A DNA stretch of 9,562 nt from Bacillota bacterium (GTDB taxonomy: Bacteria; Bacillota; Clostridia; Clostridiales; Clostridiaceae): NCBI GenBank assembly GCA_023399035.1, contig JAEWQX010000060.1:1-9562 (forward strand). The letters run 5' to 3'. Position numbers and translations under genes: made by a program. Shown here in pieces: positions 1 to 5,791 of the stretch. Position 1 is the stretch's first letter. Every line of letters starts with the position of its first letter. The notes under the pieces are model-generated. The model searched no databases, was not told the DNA's origin, and was given only the letters and a program-made list of their open reading frames with translations.

Positions 1-66
1 AGGCGATTCAAAGAAGATACTATTTCACAAGGAATAGAGAGTATTATGAAGCAAGAATTTTTTTAG
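1..66 (+). CDS. C-terminal end of an unidentified plus-strand gene (partial)
   Basis: Frame 1 is open from the window edge to a TAG at 64-66 and gives 21 residues ending in MKQEFF. The composition (charged, with alternating hydrophobics, reading like an amphipathic helix) fits the tail of a real protein. A hairpin follows 16 bases after the stop, which supports a true gene end. It is too short to assign to a family. It would be the only plus-strand gene here, converging on the minus-strand cluster. The open frame alone could be chance, so confidence is low. Confidence 0.4.
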   Translation, partial: RRFKEDTISQGIESIMKQEFF

Positions 67-82
67 AATGTAATAAACGTGC

Positions 83-121
83 CTTGACAGCTTAATGCTG
101 TCAAGAACACATTTTGGTGTT
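83..121. terminator. Double hairpin between convergent genes
   Basis: A perfect 9-bp inverted repeat (CTTGACAGC at 83-91 and GCTGTCAAG at 97-105, loop TTAAT) is followed at once by a smaller one (AACAC at 106-110 with GTGTT at 117-121). The pair sits between the plus-strand stop at 66 and the minus-strand stop at 159, where a shared terminator is expected. Neither side carries a long uninterrupted T-tract: the plus side reads TTTTGG inside the second loop, and the minus side reads GCACGTTTATTA. The hairpin is certain; its role as a bidirectional terminator is inferred from position. Confidence 0.5.
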
Positions 122-158
122 GAGCCATAAAGAATCCAGTATTTTAAATATAATATAA

Positions 159-332
159 TTATCTAATCCAGTCACACATTCCATCATATGTACATCCAAC
201 CATATGTCTCATCCTATTACCCATTCTACGCATATTTCTCTGAGTTCTTCTATCCATTTGTGGAAACATAATCATTTCTATTGCAGCTCCCATAACTGCA
301 CCCATAATCATTCCTTTTATAAACTTACACAC
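159..332 (-). CDS. Small YtxH-like membrane-associated protein, 57 aa
   Basis: A 57-residue frame begins at GTG (330-332) and ends at TAA (159-161). The start is fixed by an AGAGGTG ribosome binding site seven bases upstream. Residues 4-23 form a glycine/alanine/methionine-rich hydrophobic stretch (FIKGMIMGAVMGAAIEMIMF) like the N-terminal membrane segment of YtxH-type small proteins. Residues 28-43 are a basic, methionine- and arginine-rich segment that could form an amphipathic helix. Two cysteines (47 and 53) lie near the end, and the protein is about 20% methionine. It lies 89 bases after the RNase H gene on the same strand, so co-transcription is possible. The YtxH resemblance is by composition and layout only; the function is unknown. 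Confidence 0.65.
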   Translation of the reverse strand: MCKFIKGMIMGAVMGAAIEMIMFPQMDRRTQRNMRRMGNRMRHMVGCTYDGMCDWIR

Positions 333-339
333 TATAAAA

Positions 340-346
340 CACCTCT
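340..346 (-). promoter_or_regulatory. Ribosome binding site deciding the GTG start of the 57-aa protein
   Basis: AGAGGTG lies seven bases before the GTG at 330-332. No ATG is equally well placed: the first in-frame ATG is seven codons downstream and would remove part of the hydrophobic segment. Confidence 0.6.
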
Positions 347-421
347 TTTTATATTATTTAGATAAATGTTCTTAATGTAGGTTATGCAGTATTCTAAAAG
401 TTATTCATTATGTTAAGATAT

Positions 422-1378
422 TTATTGTGATTCAAGAAGATATAAAATATACTTCTCCTTATCTTTGCTTAGCATCTTTGAAATCTTCTTTTTTGCTTCC
501 TTAGGGTCATTCTTATATAATTCAGTTATTTCTTTATACCTAGCTTTATCATTAACTTCAGCTTCTGATAATTTTAATTTATTTTTTTCTCCTGTTTGGA
601 TATCAGCCTCTTCAATACATATACCTTCAATGACTATATTATTATCATAACAAGGTGCAAGAGTACTTATCTGTACTTTTATTTCAGCATTTTTAACAAT
701 AATTCTATTGCTTTTAAGATATTTTTCAACAGTTCTGTCTGATGGTATTCCTAAAGGCTCTTTGCATTTTTCATCTACTAGTTCATTAAATAAATCTCCA
801 GTATGGCTGTCAACTTTAACAAAAACTATCTCTATTCCGCTCTTCATTAATTCCTGCATCTTTTCATGATATTTTACTGATGACGGCTCATTTCTAGACC
901 ATGCTCCTGTAGCATGATGAGCAATCCCTTCATAATCATGGAATATAACAAGCTTCTTTTCACCTTTGCTTAAAGCATATTCTGCAGCTCTTACTGCTCC
1001 CTTAAGCTCGCCAGCAATTTGTCTTATACTTTTTTCTGATGTGTCCTTTTCAGCTCCATTTTCAATGTATTCTACAACATCATTTTTCACGCATACTACC
1101 CCATATGCATATCTTCCATCACATATGCTGTAGCTTCCATCTACATAAGCATGGAGACAGTCTTTAGGATAACTATCATCGCTTTTTTTCAGCATTCTAT
1201 TTCCTTCATTTAAATATTCTTCTGCCTCTGACATACTTTCAAAGCTCTTATATTTTGCTCCTTTTACCCCTTTAACATATGATAAACATTCAGCCCATGT
1301 ATTCACTATCTTATTTTCAATTTTTTTGTCAGCCTTACTGTCAAAACCATATTGTATTGCATATACTTTCTTAGCCAT
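422..1378 (-). CDS. Viroplasmin-domain ribonuclease H family protein, 318 aa
   Basis: This protein probably cleaves the RNA strand of RNA:DNA hybrids in the cytoplasm. Residues 4-57 match the viroplasmin N-terminal domain of eukaryote-type RNases H, with the typical W-x-E-C ... VKG-x-KGAKYKSF ... EAEEYL pattern, a module known to bind hybrids or dsRNA. Residues 75-209 are the RNase H fold. The likely metal-binding residues are D80 (AYVDGSY), E124 (AGELKGA), D148 (FHDYEGI) and D202 (ELVDEKC), with the supporting H192 in DSHTGD, so the active site looks intact. Residues 211-318 are an extension I do not recognise: a beta-type stretch (224-260) and then a lysine-rich helical tail. The ATG start has an AAAGGA site eight bases upstream. 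The gene begins 36 bases after the DUF1232 gene and probably shares its transcript. Confidence 0.9.
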   Translation of the reverse strand: MAKKVYAIQYGFDSKADKKIENKIVNTWAECLSYVKGVKGAKYKSFESMSEAEEYLNEGNRMLKKSDDSYPKDCLHAYVDGSYSICDGRYAYGVVCVKNDVVEYIENGAEKDTSEKSIRQIAGELKGAVRAAEYALSKGEKKLVIFHDYEGIAHHATGAWSRNEPSSVKYHEKMQELMKSGIEIVFVKVDSHTGDLFNELVDEKCKEPLGIPSDRTVEKYLKSNRIIVKNAEIKVQISTLAPCYDNNIVIEGICIEEADIQTGEKNKLKLSEAEVNDKARYKEITELYKNDPKEAKKKISKMLSKDKEKYILYLLESQ

Positions 1379-1414
1379 ACTTTAAATCCTTTCATTCATA
1401 AAAATATTTAATTA

Positions 1415-2377
1415 TTATAATGTAGATAATTCTTCTACAAAATCATATAGCTTTTCTACATTTTTAGCAGCCGTGAAATTAGTCAGATACTCCAGACCAT
1501 TTTTCATCACAATTATTATGTCATTTCTGCCTTCCCAGTTTTCAACTATTACACTTAATGGTACATCATTTATAACTTTATTTAAAGCAAAAAAAACTAC
1601 TCCTATATCATCTACTACTCCTATAAAAGGTATATTTTCGGGAATTAAATCTGATGGAAACATTACATATGCAACTGCTGCTGACATTACAAGCTTTGTT
1701 TTAATTGAAACTCTTTTATCCTTAAGCAGTCTGTAAATAAGCGATACTAGATCTGGTAATATAAATAAATAATCTTTATATTCTTTGACCTTTCCTGACA
1801 TCTTATTTATTATTATCTCTCTTCCAGCTGAATAATTATCTCTGACCTTATTAATATTTATTAAACCTTTTTCTTCGTCAACCTTGCTTTCCTCTTCACT
1901 TTCATCAGAATTTACCTTAATAAGGGTTCCTGCAATAGATACTTCAATATTATCTGCTTCTACCCATAATTCTGATCTTTTTGTATATATCTCATTTATA
2001 TTTAAATCTACATATGGAACATCGCTCAGTATTTTTTTTATATCAATACTAACTATATTTTTTTGACTATCAATACCAAATTCTTTAAATTCTTTTGCAA
2101 TTTTTTTTAATACAAAGCTCCTTATTAATCTAAATATTCCAAAATTAAATACTTTTACTTTTGAAAGCCTTGCTTTAACCTTATTATCTTCACAGCCAAG
2201 TATTTCTGCCTTTATAGAAAAATCTACTTTAAATCCTTTTTTAAAGCTTCCCTCAAGCTGAATTCCATCATTTATAGTAACACTACTTAAATCCAGCCCT
2301 TCAACTTTTACAAATTCATTTATTATGCTTAAAACATCACTTCCTAAAAGTTTTACCTTTACTTCAGATATTTTCAT
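1415..2377 (-). CDS. DUF1232 (YkvA-like) protein with long N-terminal beta-rich domain, 320 aa
   Basis: Residues 205-272 carry the DUF1232/YkvA signature: a helix starting LIYRLLKDKRV, then a hydrophobic segment with the hallmark AYVMFPSDLIPE (residues 236-247), then a second hydrophobic segment FIGVVDDIGVVFFALN. This domain is found in small membrane-associated proteins of unknown function. Residues 1-150 are different: alternating beta-type strands (VKVKLLGSDVLSIINEF, then SSVTINDGIQLEGSF, then VDFSIKAEIL) separated by a basic helical part around 80-100. They resemble LmeA/DUF2993-type lipid-binding folds, though I infer this from pattern only. An acidic linker (158-170) joins the halves. 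There is no signal peptide. The start at ATG 2377 follows a GGGGAAGG site. It is the first gene after the promoter at 2482-2509 and is followed by the RNase H gene. The function is unknown. Confidence 0.8.
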   Translation of the reverse strand: MKISEVKVKLLGSDVLSIINEFVKVEGLDLSSVTINDGIQLEGSFKKGFKVDFSIKAEILGCEDNKVKARLSKVKVFNFGIFRLIRSFVLKKIAKEFKEFGIDSQKNIVSIDIKKILSDVPYVDLNINEIYTKRSELWVEADNIEVSIAGTLIKVNSDESEEESKVDEEKGLININKVRDNYSAGREIIINKMSGKVKEYKDYLFILPDLVSLIYRLLKDKRVSIKTKLVMSAAVAYVMFPSDLIPENIPFIGVVDDIGVVFFALNKVINDVPLSVIVENWEGRNDIIIVMKNGLEYLTNFTAAKNVEKLYDFVEELSTL

Positions 2378-2481
2378 TCCTTAACCTTCCCCTTTTTACA
2401 TATTATTAATCACGCTCTATAAAACTCATACTACCTCTTCTATATTAGCCCTTTATAAGAATTTATTATATATTTATATAA

Positions 2482-2509
2482 AGTATACCATACATGCATG
2501 CATTGACAA
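2482..2509 (-). promoter_or_regulatory. Probable sigma-A promoter of the DUF1232/RNase H cluster
   Basis: On the minus strand TTGTCA (2504-2509) and TATACT (2482-2487) are separated by 16 bases. The spacer contains the alternating palindrome ATGCATGCAT. The predicted transcript would start near 2475, leaving a leader of about 100 nt before the DUF1232 start. The gap 2378-2720 otherwise holds only the metQ terminator and a small 7-bp hairpin (TCATACA/TGTATGA) near 2557-2576. Confidence 0.6.
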
Positions 2510-2630
2510 TTGTAAATATACCGTGTCACTATACAGAAGATTTTAAACTTTTTCCCTCATACATCTATCTGTATGAATAAAAACACTCAGCTGCTTTTAT
2601 AAATGATCACTACCTTTCATATATAATTTG

Positions 2631-2676
2631 AAATTAAAAAGAGATATTCAATAAATCAGATTTATCGAATATCTCT
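2631..2676 (-). terminator. Intrinsic terminator of the metNIQ operon
   Basis: An 18-base inverted repeat with one mismatch (2640-2657 against 2659-2676) forms a long AT-rich hairpin. On the minus strand it is followed by TTTTTAATTT. It starts 44 bases after the metQ stop, the expected place for the operon's end. A second T-run at 2681-2691 on the plus side could give weak activity in the other direction, but no plus-strand gene needs it. Confidence 0.85.
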
Positions 2677-2720
2677 ACATTTAATTTTTTGTAGAATGTA
2701 AATTATATTAAGTATTTAAA

Positions 2721-3557
2721 TTAGAATACTGGAATAACTGAACCATTGTATTGTTTATTTATAAAATCTTTAACTTCATCTGAAGTTAATGCTTTAATTA
2801 GAGCCTGGATTTTATCAAGATCTTCATTACCTTCCTTTACAACTAAAATATTAGCATAAGGCTTAGCTGCTTCTGAATCTTTGTCTTCCTTGATAATTGC
2901 ATTTGTTGTTGGATCAAATCCTGCTTCAATAGCATAGTTTCCGTTTATTACTGCTGCATCAACATCATCAACTGATCTTGGCACTGCTGCTGCTTCTAAT
3001 TCATTAAATTTTAAGTTCTTTGGATTTTCTGTTATATCAGCTGGTGTAACTAATTCGCCTTCATTTATTTTAATTAATCCTTCTGAAGCTAATAACTTTA
3101 ATGCTCTTGCTTCATTTGATGGATCATTTGGTAATGCTATTGTAGCGCCATCCTGAAGTTCATCTATATTTGTAATTTTCTTAGAATATAATCCCATTGG
3201 TTCTAAGTGAATAGCCGCAACTGATTTTAAATGTAATCCTCTTGATTCATTTTGCTCATTTAAATATGGTGTATGCTGGAAGAAGTTACAGTCTAATGAT
3301 CCTTCTTCTACTGCTGTATTTGGTTGAACATAATCATTAAATTCAGTTATTTCTACTGTATAACCTTCTTTTTCTAATAAAGGAACTGTAATATCTACGA
3401 TTTCTTTATGTGGTTTTGGTGTAACACCAATTTTAATTACTTTATCATCCTTTGAATCTGCTGAAGAACTTCCTGTAGATGCAGCCCCTCCACATCCTAC
3501 TAATCCAAGTGCAAGTACACCTGCTAAAACTATTGATAATATTGATTTCTTTTTCAT
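2721..3557 (-). CDS. metQ: Methionine ABC transporter substrate-binding lipoprotein, 278 aa
   Basis: MetQ captures methionine outside the membrane and delivers it to the MetI/MetN importer. The chosen ATG at 3557 gives a typical lipoprotein signal: MKKKS, a hydrophobic core, then the lipobox LVGC, with C22 to be lipidated and a Gly/Ser/Ala-rich linker behind it. The mature part is an NlpA/MetQ-family protein, with VIKIGVTPKPHKEI near the start, DYVQPNTAVEEGSLDCNFFQHTPYL in the first lobe, ALPNDPSNEARAL in the middle and FNELEAAAVPRSVDDVDAAVINGNYA in the second lobe. These segments line the ligand pocket in the family. A longer reading from a GTG at 3569 is possible, but that GTG lies inside the ribosome binding site. 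The gene is third in the operon, 211 bases after metI. Family proteins also bind other small substrates, but the S-box leader and partners make methionine very likely. Confidence 0.93.
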   Translation of the reverse strand: MKKKSILSIVLAGVLALGLVGCGGAASTGSSSADSKDDKVIKIGVTPKPHKEIVDITVPLLEKEGYTVEITEFNDYVQPNTAVEEGSLDCNFFQHTPYLNEQNESRGLHLKSVAAIHLEPMGLYSKKITNIDELQDGATIALPNDPSNEARALKLLASEGLIKINEGELVTPADITENPKNLKFNELEAAAVPRSVDDVDAAVINGNYAIEAGFDPTTNAIIKEDKDSEAAKPYANILVVKEGNEDLDKIQALIKALTSDEVKDFINKQYNGSVIPVF

Positions 3558-3563
3558 ATCTAA

Positions 3564-3572
3564 CCCCACCTT
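3564..3572 (-). promoter_or_regulatory. Ribosome binding site that sets the metQ start
   Basis: AAGGTGGGG ends six bases before ATG 3555-3557. An upstream in-frame GTG (3567-3569) is embedded in this site, has no site of its own, and would add MGLD before the lysine-rich signal start. The inner ATG is therefore preferred. Confidence 0.8.
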
Positions 3573-3730
3573 TTCTTTAATTAACAGTTAGCAGTTAACA
3601 AATAACAGCTATAAATATTAATCTGTTTTTTAGTTGATATTAACTAAGCTACTATTAACTCTATAATTTTAATTTCTATTTAAATAATTAAGTTACTTTA
3701 TAAAATTACTCTGATTTATTTTCTTATAGA

Positions 3731-3758
3731 ACTAAGCCTGTTTATTTATGAGGCTAGT
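3731..3758 (-). repeat. Intercistronic hairpin after metI
   Basis: ACTAAGCCT (3731-3739) pairs with AGGCTAGT (3751-3758), giving an 8-bp stem with one bulged A and an 11-nt AT-rich loop. On the minus strand it lies ten bases after the metI stop and is followed by TCTATAAG, not a T-tract. It is therefore more likely an mRNA-processing or 3'-end-protecting hairpin than a full terminator. Confidence 0.5.
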
Positions 3759-3768
3759 CCCTAATTAT

Positions 3769-4407
3769 TTATTTTGATAATCTATTATAAAAATAATTTC
3801 CTAAAATCTGAAGTACCTGTACAACAATTATAAGTATTATGCAGGTTACAACCATCATATCTGTCTGAAATCTCTGGTAACCATATCTTATGGCAACATC
3901 TCCAAGACCTCCGCCTCCGATAGCCCCTGCCATTGCTGAGTATCCAACAATGCTTATTATCGTAAGTGTTATTCCTGATACTATTGAAGGTACTGCTTCC
4001 TTAAGCATAACCTTGAAGATAATCTGAGTATTTGAAGCTCCAAATGATTTTGCTGCTTCTATAACCCCCTTATCTACTTCTCTTAATGAAGATTCTATAA
4101 TTCTCGCAACAAAAGGTGCTGCTGCTATTGTAAGAGGAACCATTGCAGCTTCAGTTCCAATTGATTTTCCAACTAAAGCTCTCGTTAAAGGTATTACAAT
4201 AACCATTAAAATTACAAATGGAAAACTTCTTAATGTATTAACTATAAAATCTAAAATATTGTATATAAACTTATTAGGTCTAAGTCCGTCCTTAGCAGTT
4301 ACTGTAAGTATTATTGCTGGTATAAATCCTAAAATAACTGAAAATGTAGTTGATACAAAAACCATCTTTAACGTTTCAATTAATGCCTTAACTATAATTT
4401 CATTCAT
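3769..4407 (-). CDS. metI: Methionine ABC transporter permease, 212 aa
   Basis: MetI forms the membrane channel of the methionine importer, two copies per complex, and couples to MetN. The protein has about five hydrophobic segments (roughly 14-36, 52-72, 88-105, 141-163 and 185-205), the normal MetI layout and length. The ABC coupling helix (EAA motif) is EAAKSFGASNTQIIFKVMLKEAVP, at 117-140. The stretch GYSAMAGAIGGGGLGDVAIRYGYQRF (155-180) is strongly typical of MetI. The ATG overlaps the metN stop by one base (TAATG), so translation is probably coupled. It also has its own strong GGAGGTG site (4416-4422), eight bases before the ATG and inside the metN coding end. Regulation follows the SAM leader upstream of metN. 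Confidence 0.94.
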   Translation of the reverse strand: MNEIIVKALIETLKMVFVSTTFSVILGFIPAIILTVTAKDGLRPNKFIYNILDFIVNTLRSFPFVILMVIVIPLTRALVGKSIGTEAAMVPLTIAAAPFVARIIESSLREVDKGVIEAAKSFGASNTQIIFKVMLKEAVPSIVSGITLTIISIVGYSAMAGAIGGGGLGDVAIRYGYQRFQTDMMVVTCIILIIVVQVLQILGNYFYNRLSK

Positions 4408-5447
4408 TATTCAAGCACCTCCAATAAAATATCCTTGTTTTCAAGGTACTTTAAAACTTTATCCTTATCTTTTTCGTCTATATTTATTACTAATCCCCCT
4501 AATACCTGATCTCTAAACTTTTCTAATTTGCCCCAAACTATCGAAAAATCTATATCAAGTTCTCTAGACATTTTTGTTATAATTGCATTTTCTGAAGAAT
4601 TGCTTGGGAAATACAATTTTATGTTTATTCCTGTGTCTGGTAAATTTTCTTCATCTTCTTCCCCTAAGAATTTCTTTAAAGATTTACCTGGCTTTAAGAA
4701 TAAGTCTTCTGCCTTTCCTTCAGCTTGTATTTCTCCTCCATCCAGTAATGCAACTCTTTCACATACTTCCTTGATAACTTCCATCTGGTGAGTAACAATT
4801 ATTATTGTTATTCCTAATTCTTTATTTATCTTTAATAGAAGCTGTAAAATGTCCTTTGTTGTCTTTGGATCCAATGCTGATGTTGCTTCATCACAAAGCA
4901 GTATCTTTGGATCTAAAGCTAATGCCCTTGCTATTGCTACTCTTTGTTTCTGTCCACCACTTAACTGTGAAGGCTTTCGAAGTTTTTTATCTTCTAATCC
5001 AACTAACTTAAGTAATTCTAGTACTTTTTCTCTTATTGTGTTTTTATCATAACCCCAAACTTCAAGAGGAAGTGCTACATTATCGAAAACATTTTTTCTC
5101 TGTAATAAATTAAAGTTTTGAAAGATCATACCAAGTTCTTTTCTGAACTCTCTAAGCTCTCTATCCTTTAATGAAGAAACTTCTTTCCCCATTACATTTA
5201 TAGATCCTCCATTATAAGATTCAAGCCCATTTATACATCTAAGCAATGTAGATTTACCTGCCCCACTGTGTCCTATTATTCCATAAATCTCCCCTTGATT
5301 TATAGTAAATGACACATCTTTAATAACCTGTACATTACCAAAATTCTTAATTACATTTTTTATTTCAACTGCAGCTTCAGACTGTGCTGAATCCACATAT
5401 TCATTTATCAAAACTTCTTCTTCAGTTGTTTTCTTTAAATTTAGCAA
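4407..5447 (-). CDS. metN: Methionine ABC transporter ATP-binding protein, 346 aa
   Basis: MetN hydrolyses ATP at the inner face of the membrane to power methionine uptake through MetI. All ABC motifs are intact: Walker A GHSGAGKST (59-67), Q-loop Q110, signature LSGGQ (162-166), Walker B ILLCDE (182-187), D-loop ALDP (191-194) and switch H220. Residues 272-346 are the C-terminal NIL regulatory domain, which in the family binds methionine and inhibits transport when the amino acid is plentiful. The start is a TTG, chosen because AAGGAGG lies nine bases upstream and no ATG or GTG fits before the conserved VEIKNVIKNFG. This leaves an acidic N-terminal extension of about 26 residues beyond the usual MetN start. 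It is the first gene of the operon, under the S-box leader. Confidence 0.95.
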   Translation of the reverse strand: MLNLKKTTEEEVLINEYVDSAQSEAAVEIKNVIKNFGNVQVIKDVSFTINQGEIYGIIGHSGAGKSTLLRCINGLESYNGGSINVMGKEVSSLKDRELREFRKELGMIFQNFNLLQRKNVFDNVALPLEVWGYDKNTIREKVLELLKLVGLEDKKLRKPSQLSGGQKQRVAIARALALDPKILLCDEATSALDPKTTKDILQLLLKINKELGITIIIVTHQMEVIKEVCERVALLDGGEIQAEGKAEDLFLKPGKSLKKFLGEEDEENLPDTGINIKLYFPSNSSENAIITKMSRELDIDFSIVWGKLEKFRDQVLGGLVINIDEKDKDKVLKYLENKDILLEVLE

Positions 5448-5456
5448 AATTCTCTT

Positions 5457-5463
5457 CCTCCTT
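5457..5463 (-). promoter_or_regulatory. Ribosome binding site for the TTG start of metN
   Basis: A near-perfect AAGGAGG lies nine bases before TTG 5445-5447. An ATT six bases after the site is the only other candidate and is a much rarer start codon. Confidence 0.75.
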
Positions 5464-5498
5464 TTAAAATTTTTGTTTCAGTATCGCGATAACCTAAC

Positions 5499-5530
5499 AA
5501 AAAAAGCGCTAGAGAATAAAACTCTAGCGC
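5499..5530 (-). terminator. Regulated intrinsic terminator of the SAM riboswitch
   Basis: GCGCTAGAG (5506-5514) and CTCTAGCGC (5522-5530) form a perfect 9-bp GC-rich stem with a 7-nt loop. On the minus strand it is followed by seven T (5499-5505). It sits between the aptamer and metN, with the metN ribosome binding site about 35 bases further on, so termination here prevents metNIQ transcription. The competing antiterminator pairing is expected for this class, but I could not resolve it by eye. Confidence 0.92.
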
Positions 5531-5554
5531 GCGAAAACACTATGTGATTTACCC

Positions 5555-5673
5555 TCTCATCTACCAGCTCTAAAAAAAGCTGCAGGAATTAGCACCGTAT
5601 TACATTGGTAAATGAACCAATCTATCGGTTGCTGGGCTTCACAGGGCCAGTCCCTCCGCCACTCTTGATAAGA
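5555..5673 (-). ncRNA. SAM-I (S-box) riboswitch aptamer
   Basis: The leader RNA binds S-adenosylmethionine and switches off methionine uptake when SAM is abundant. Read on the minus strand, it contains the S-box core: GGAGGGACUGGCCC, then UGUGAAGCCC, then AGCAACC, then GGUGCUAAUUCC. P1 is closed by CUUAUC near the 5' end and GAUGAG near the 3' end, with one G-U pair. P3 is visible as ACCG/CGGU plus the inner AUUGGU/ACCAAU arm, and P4 as CAGCU/AGCUG around a U-rich loop. The class is firm. The SAM-dependent terminator lies 24 bases downstream and a consensus promoter about 30 bases upstream, so this is a transcription-attenuation switch acting on metN, metI and metQ. Confidence 0.97.
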
Positions 5674-5705
5674 CATCAAATTATTTAATTTAGTTTATGC
5701 TATGA

Positions 5706-5734
5706 ATTATAAGCTTATTCTTTTCAATTGTCAA
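5706..5734 (-). promoter_or_regulatory. Consensus sigma-A promoter of the metNIQ operon
   Basis: TTGACA (5729-5734) and TATAAT (5706-5711) are perfect hexamers separated by exactly 17 bases. Transcription should start near 5699, about 25 nt before the aptamer. The smpB terminator T-tract ends ten bases above the -35 box, and the AT-rich DNA there could also act as an UP element. A full-strength promoter fits control by the riboswitch rather than by initiation. Confidence 0.9.
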
Positions 5735-5743
5735 CACTTTATG

Positions 5744-5784
5744 AAAAAAAATCCACTTTTATACTTTATAGTTTAAAAGTGAAT
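5744..5784 (-). terminator. Intrinsic terminator of smpB
   Basis: ATTCACTTTTA and TAAAAGTGGAT (minus-strand sense, 5784-5774 and 5761-5751) form an 11-bp stem with one G-U pair and a 12-nt loop. It is followed by eight T. It begins seven bases after the smpB stop and insulates smpB from the methionine operon immediately downstream. Confidence 0.88.
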
Positions 5785-5791
5785 CCTAATT

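Larger units (their letters stand above)
3558..3768 (-). other. Long metI-metQ spacer with hairpin and small repeats
   Basis: This 211-nt spacer is unusual between genes of one importer, since metN and metI overlap. It holds a hairpin just after the metI stop (described separately), a near-palindrome TTAGTTGATATTAACTAA at 3630-3647 with one mismatched pair, and a TTAAC/GTTAA-type repeat at 3581-3598 (TTAACAGTTAGCAGTTAA). I see no consensus promoter and no open frame with a ribosome binding site. The spacer may stabilise or separately tune the metQ message, which is needed in excess over the membrane parts; that role is an inference. Confidence 0.5.

Noticed and set aside
2488..2503. ATGCATGCAT alternating palindrome as an operator
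   Set aside because: It lies in the promoter spacer, but a simple alternating purine-pyrimidine run in AT-rich DNA is weak evidence for a repressor site.
3558..3569. Longer metQ reading from GTG at 3569
   Set aside because: The GTG is inside the AAGGTGGGG site, and the added MGLD would precede the lysine-rich start of the lipoprotein signal.
5482..5491. 10-bp perfect palindrome TATCGCGATA in the metN leader
   Set aside because: It is notable in AT-rich DNA, but it is short and single-copy, lies after the terminator, and no known operator is recognised. It may be chance.
5691..5791. Possible tmRNA (ssrA) gene after smpB
   Set aside because: The space is only about 100 bases and is filled by the smpB terminator and the metN promoter; a tmRNA needs roughly 350 bases and none of its ends are seen.
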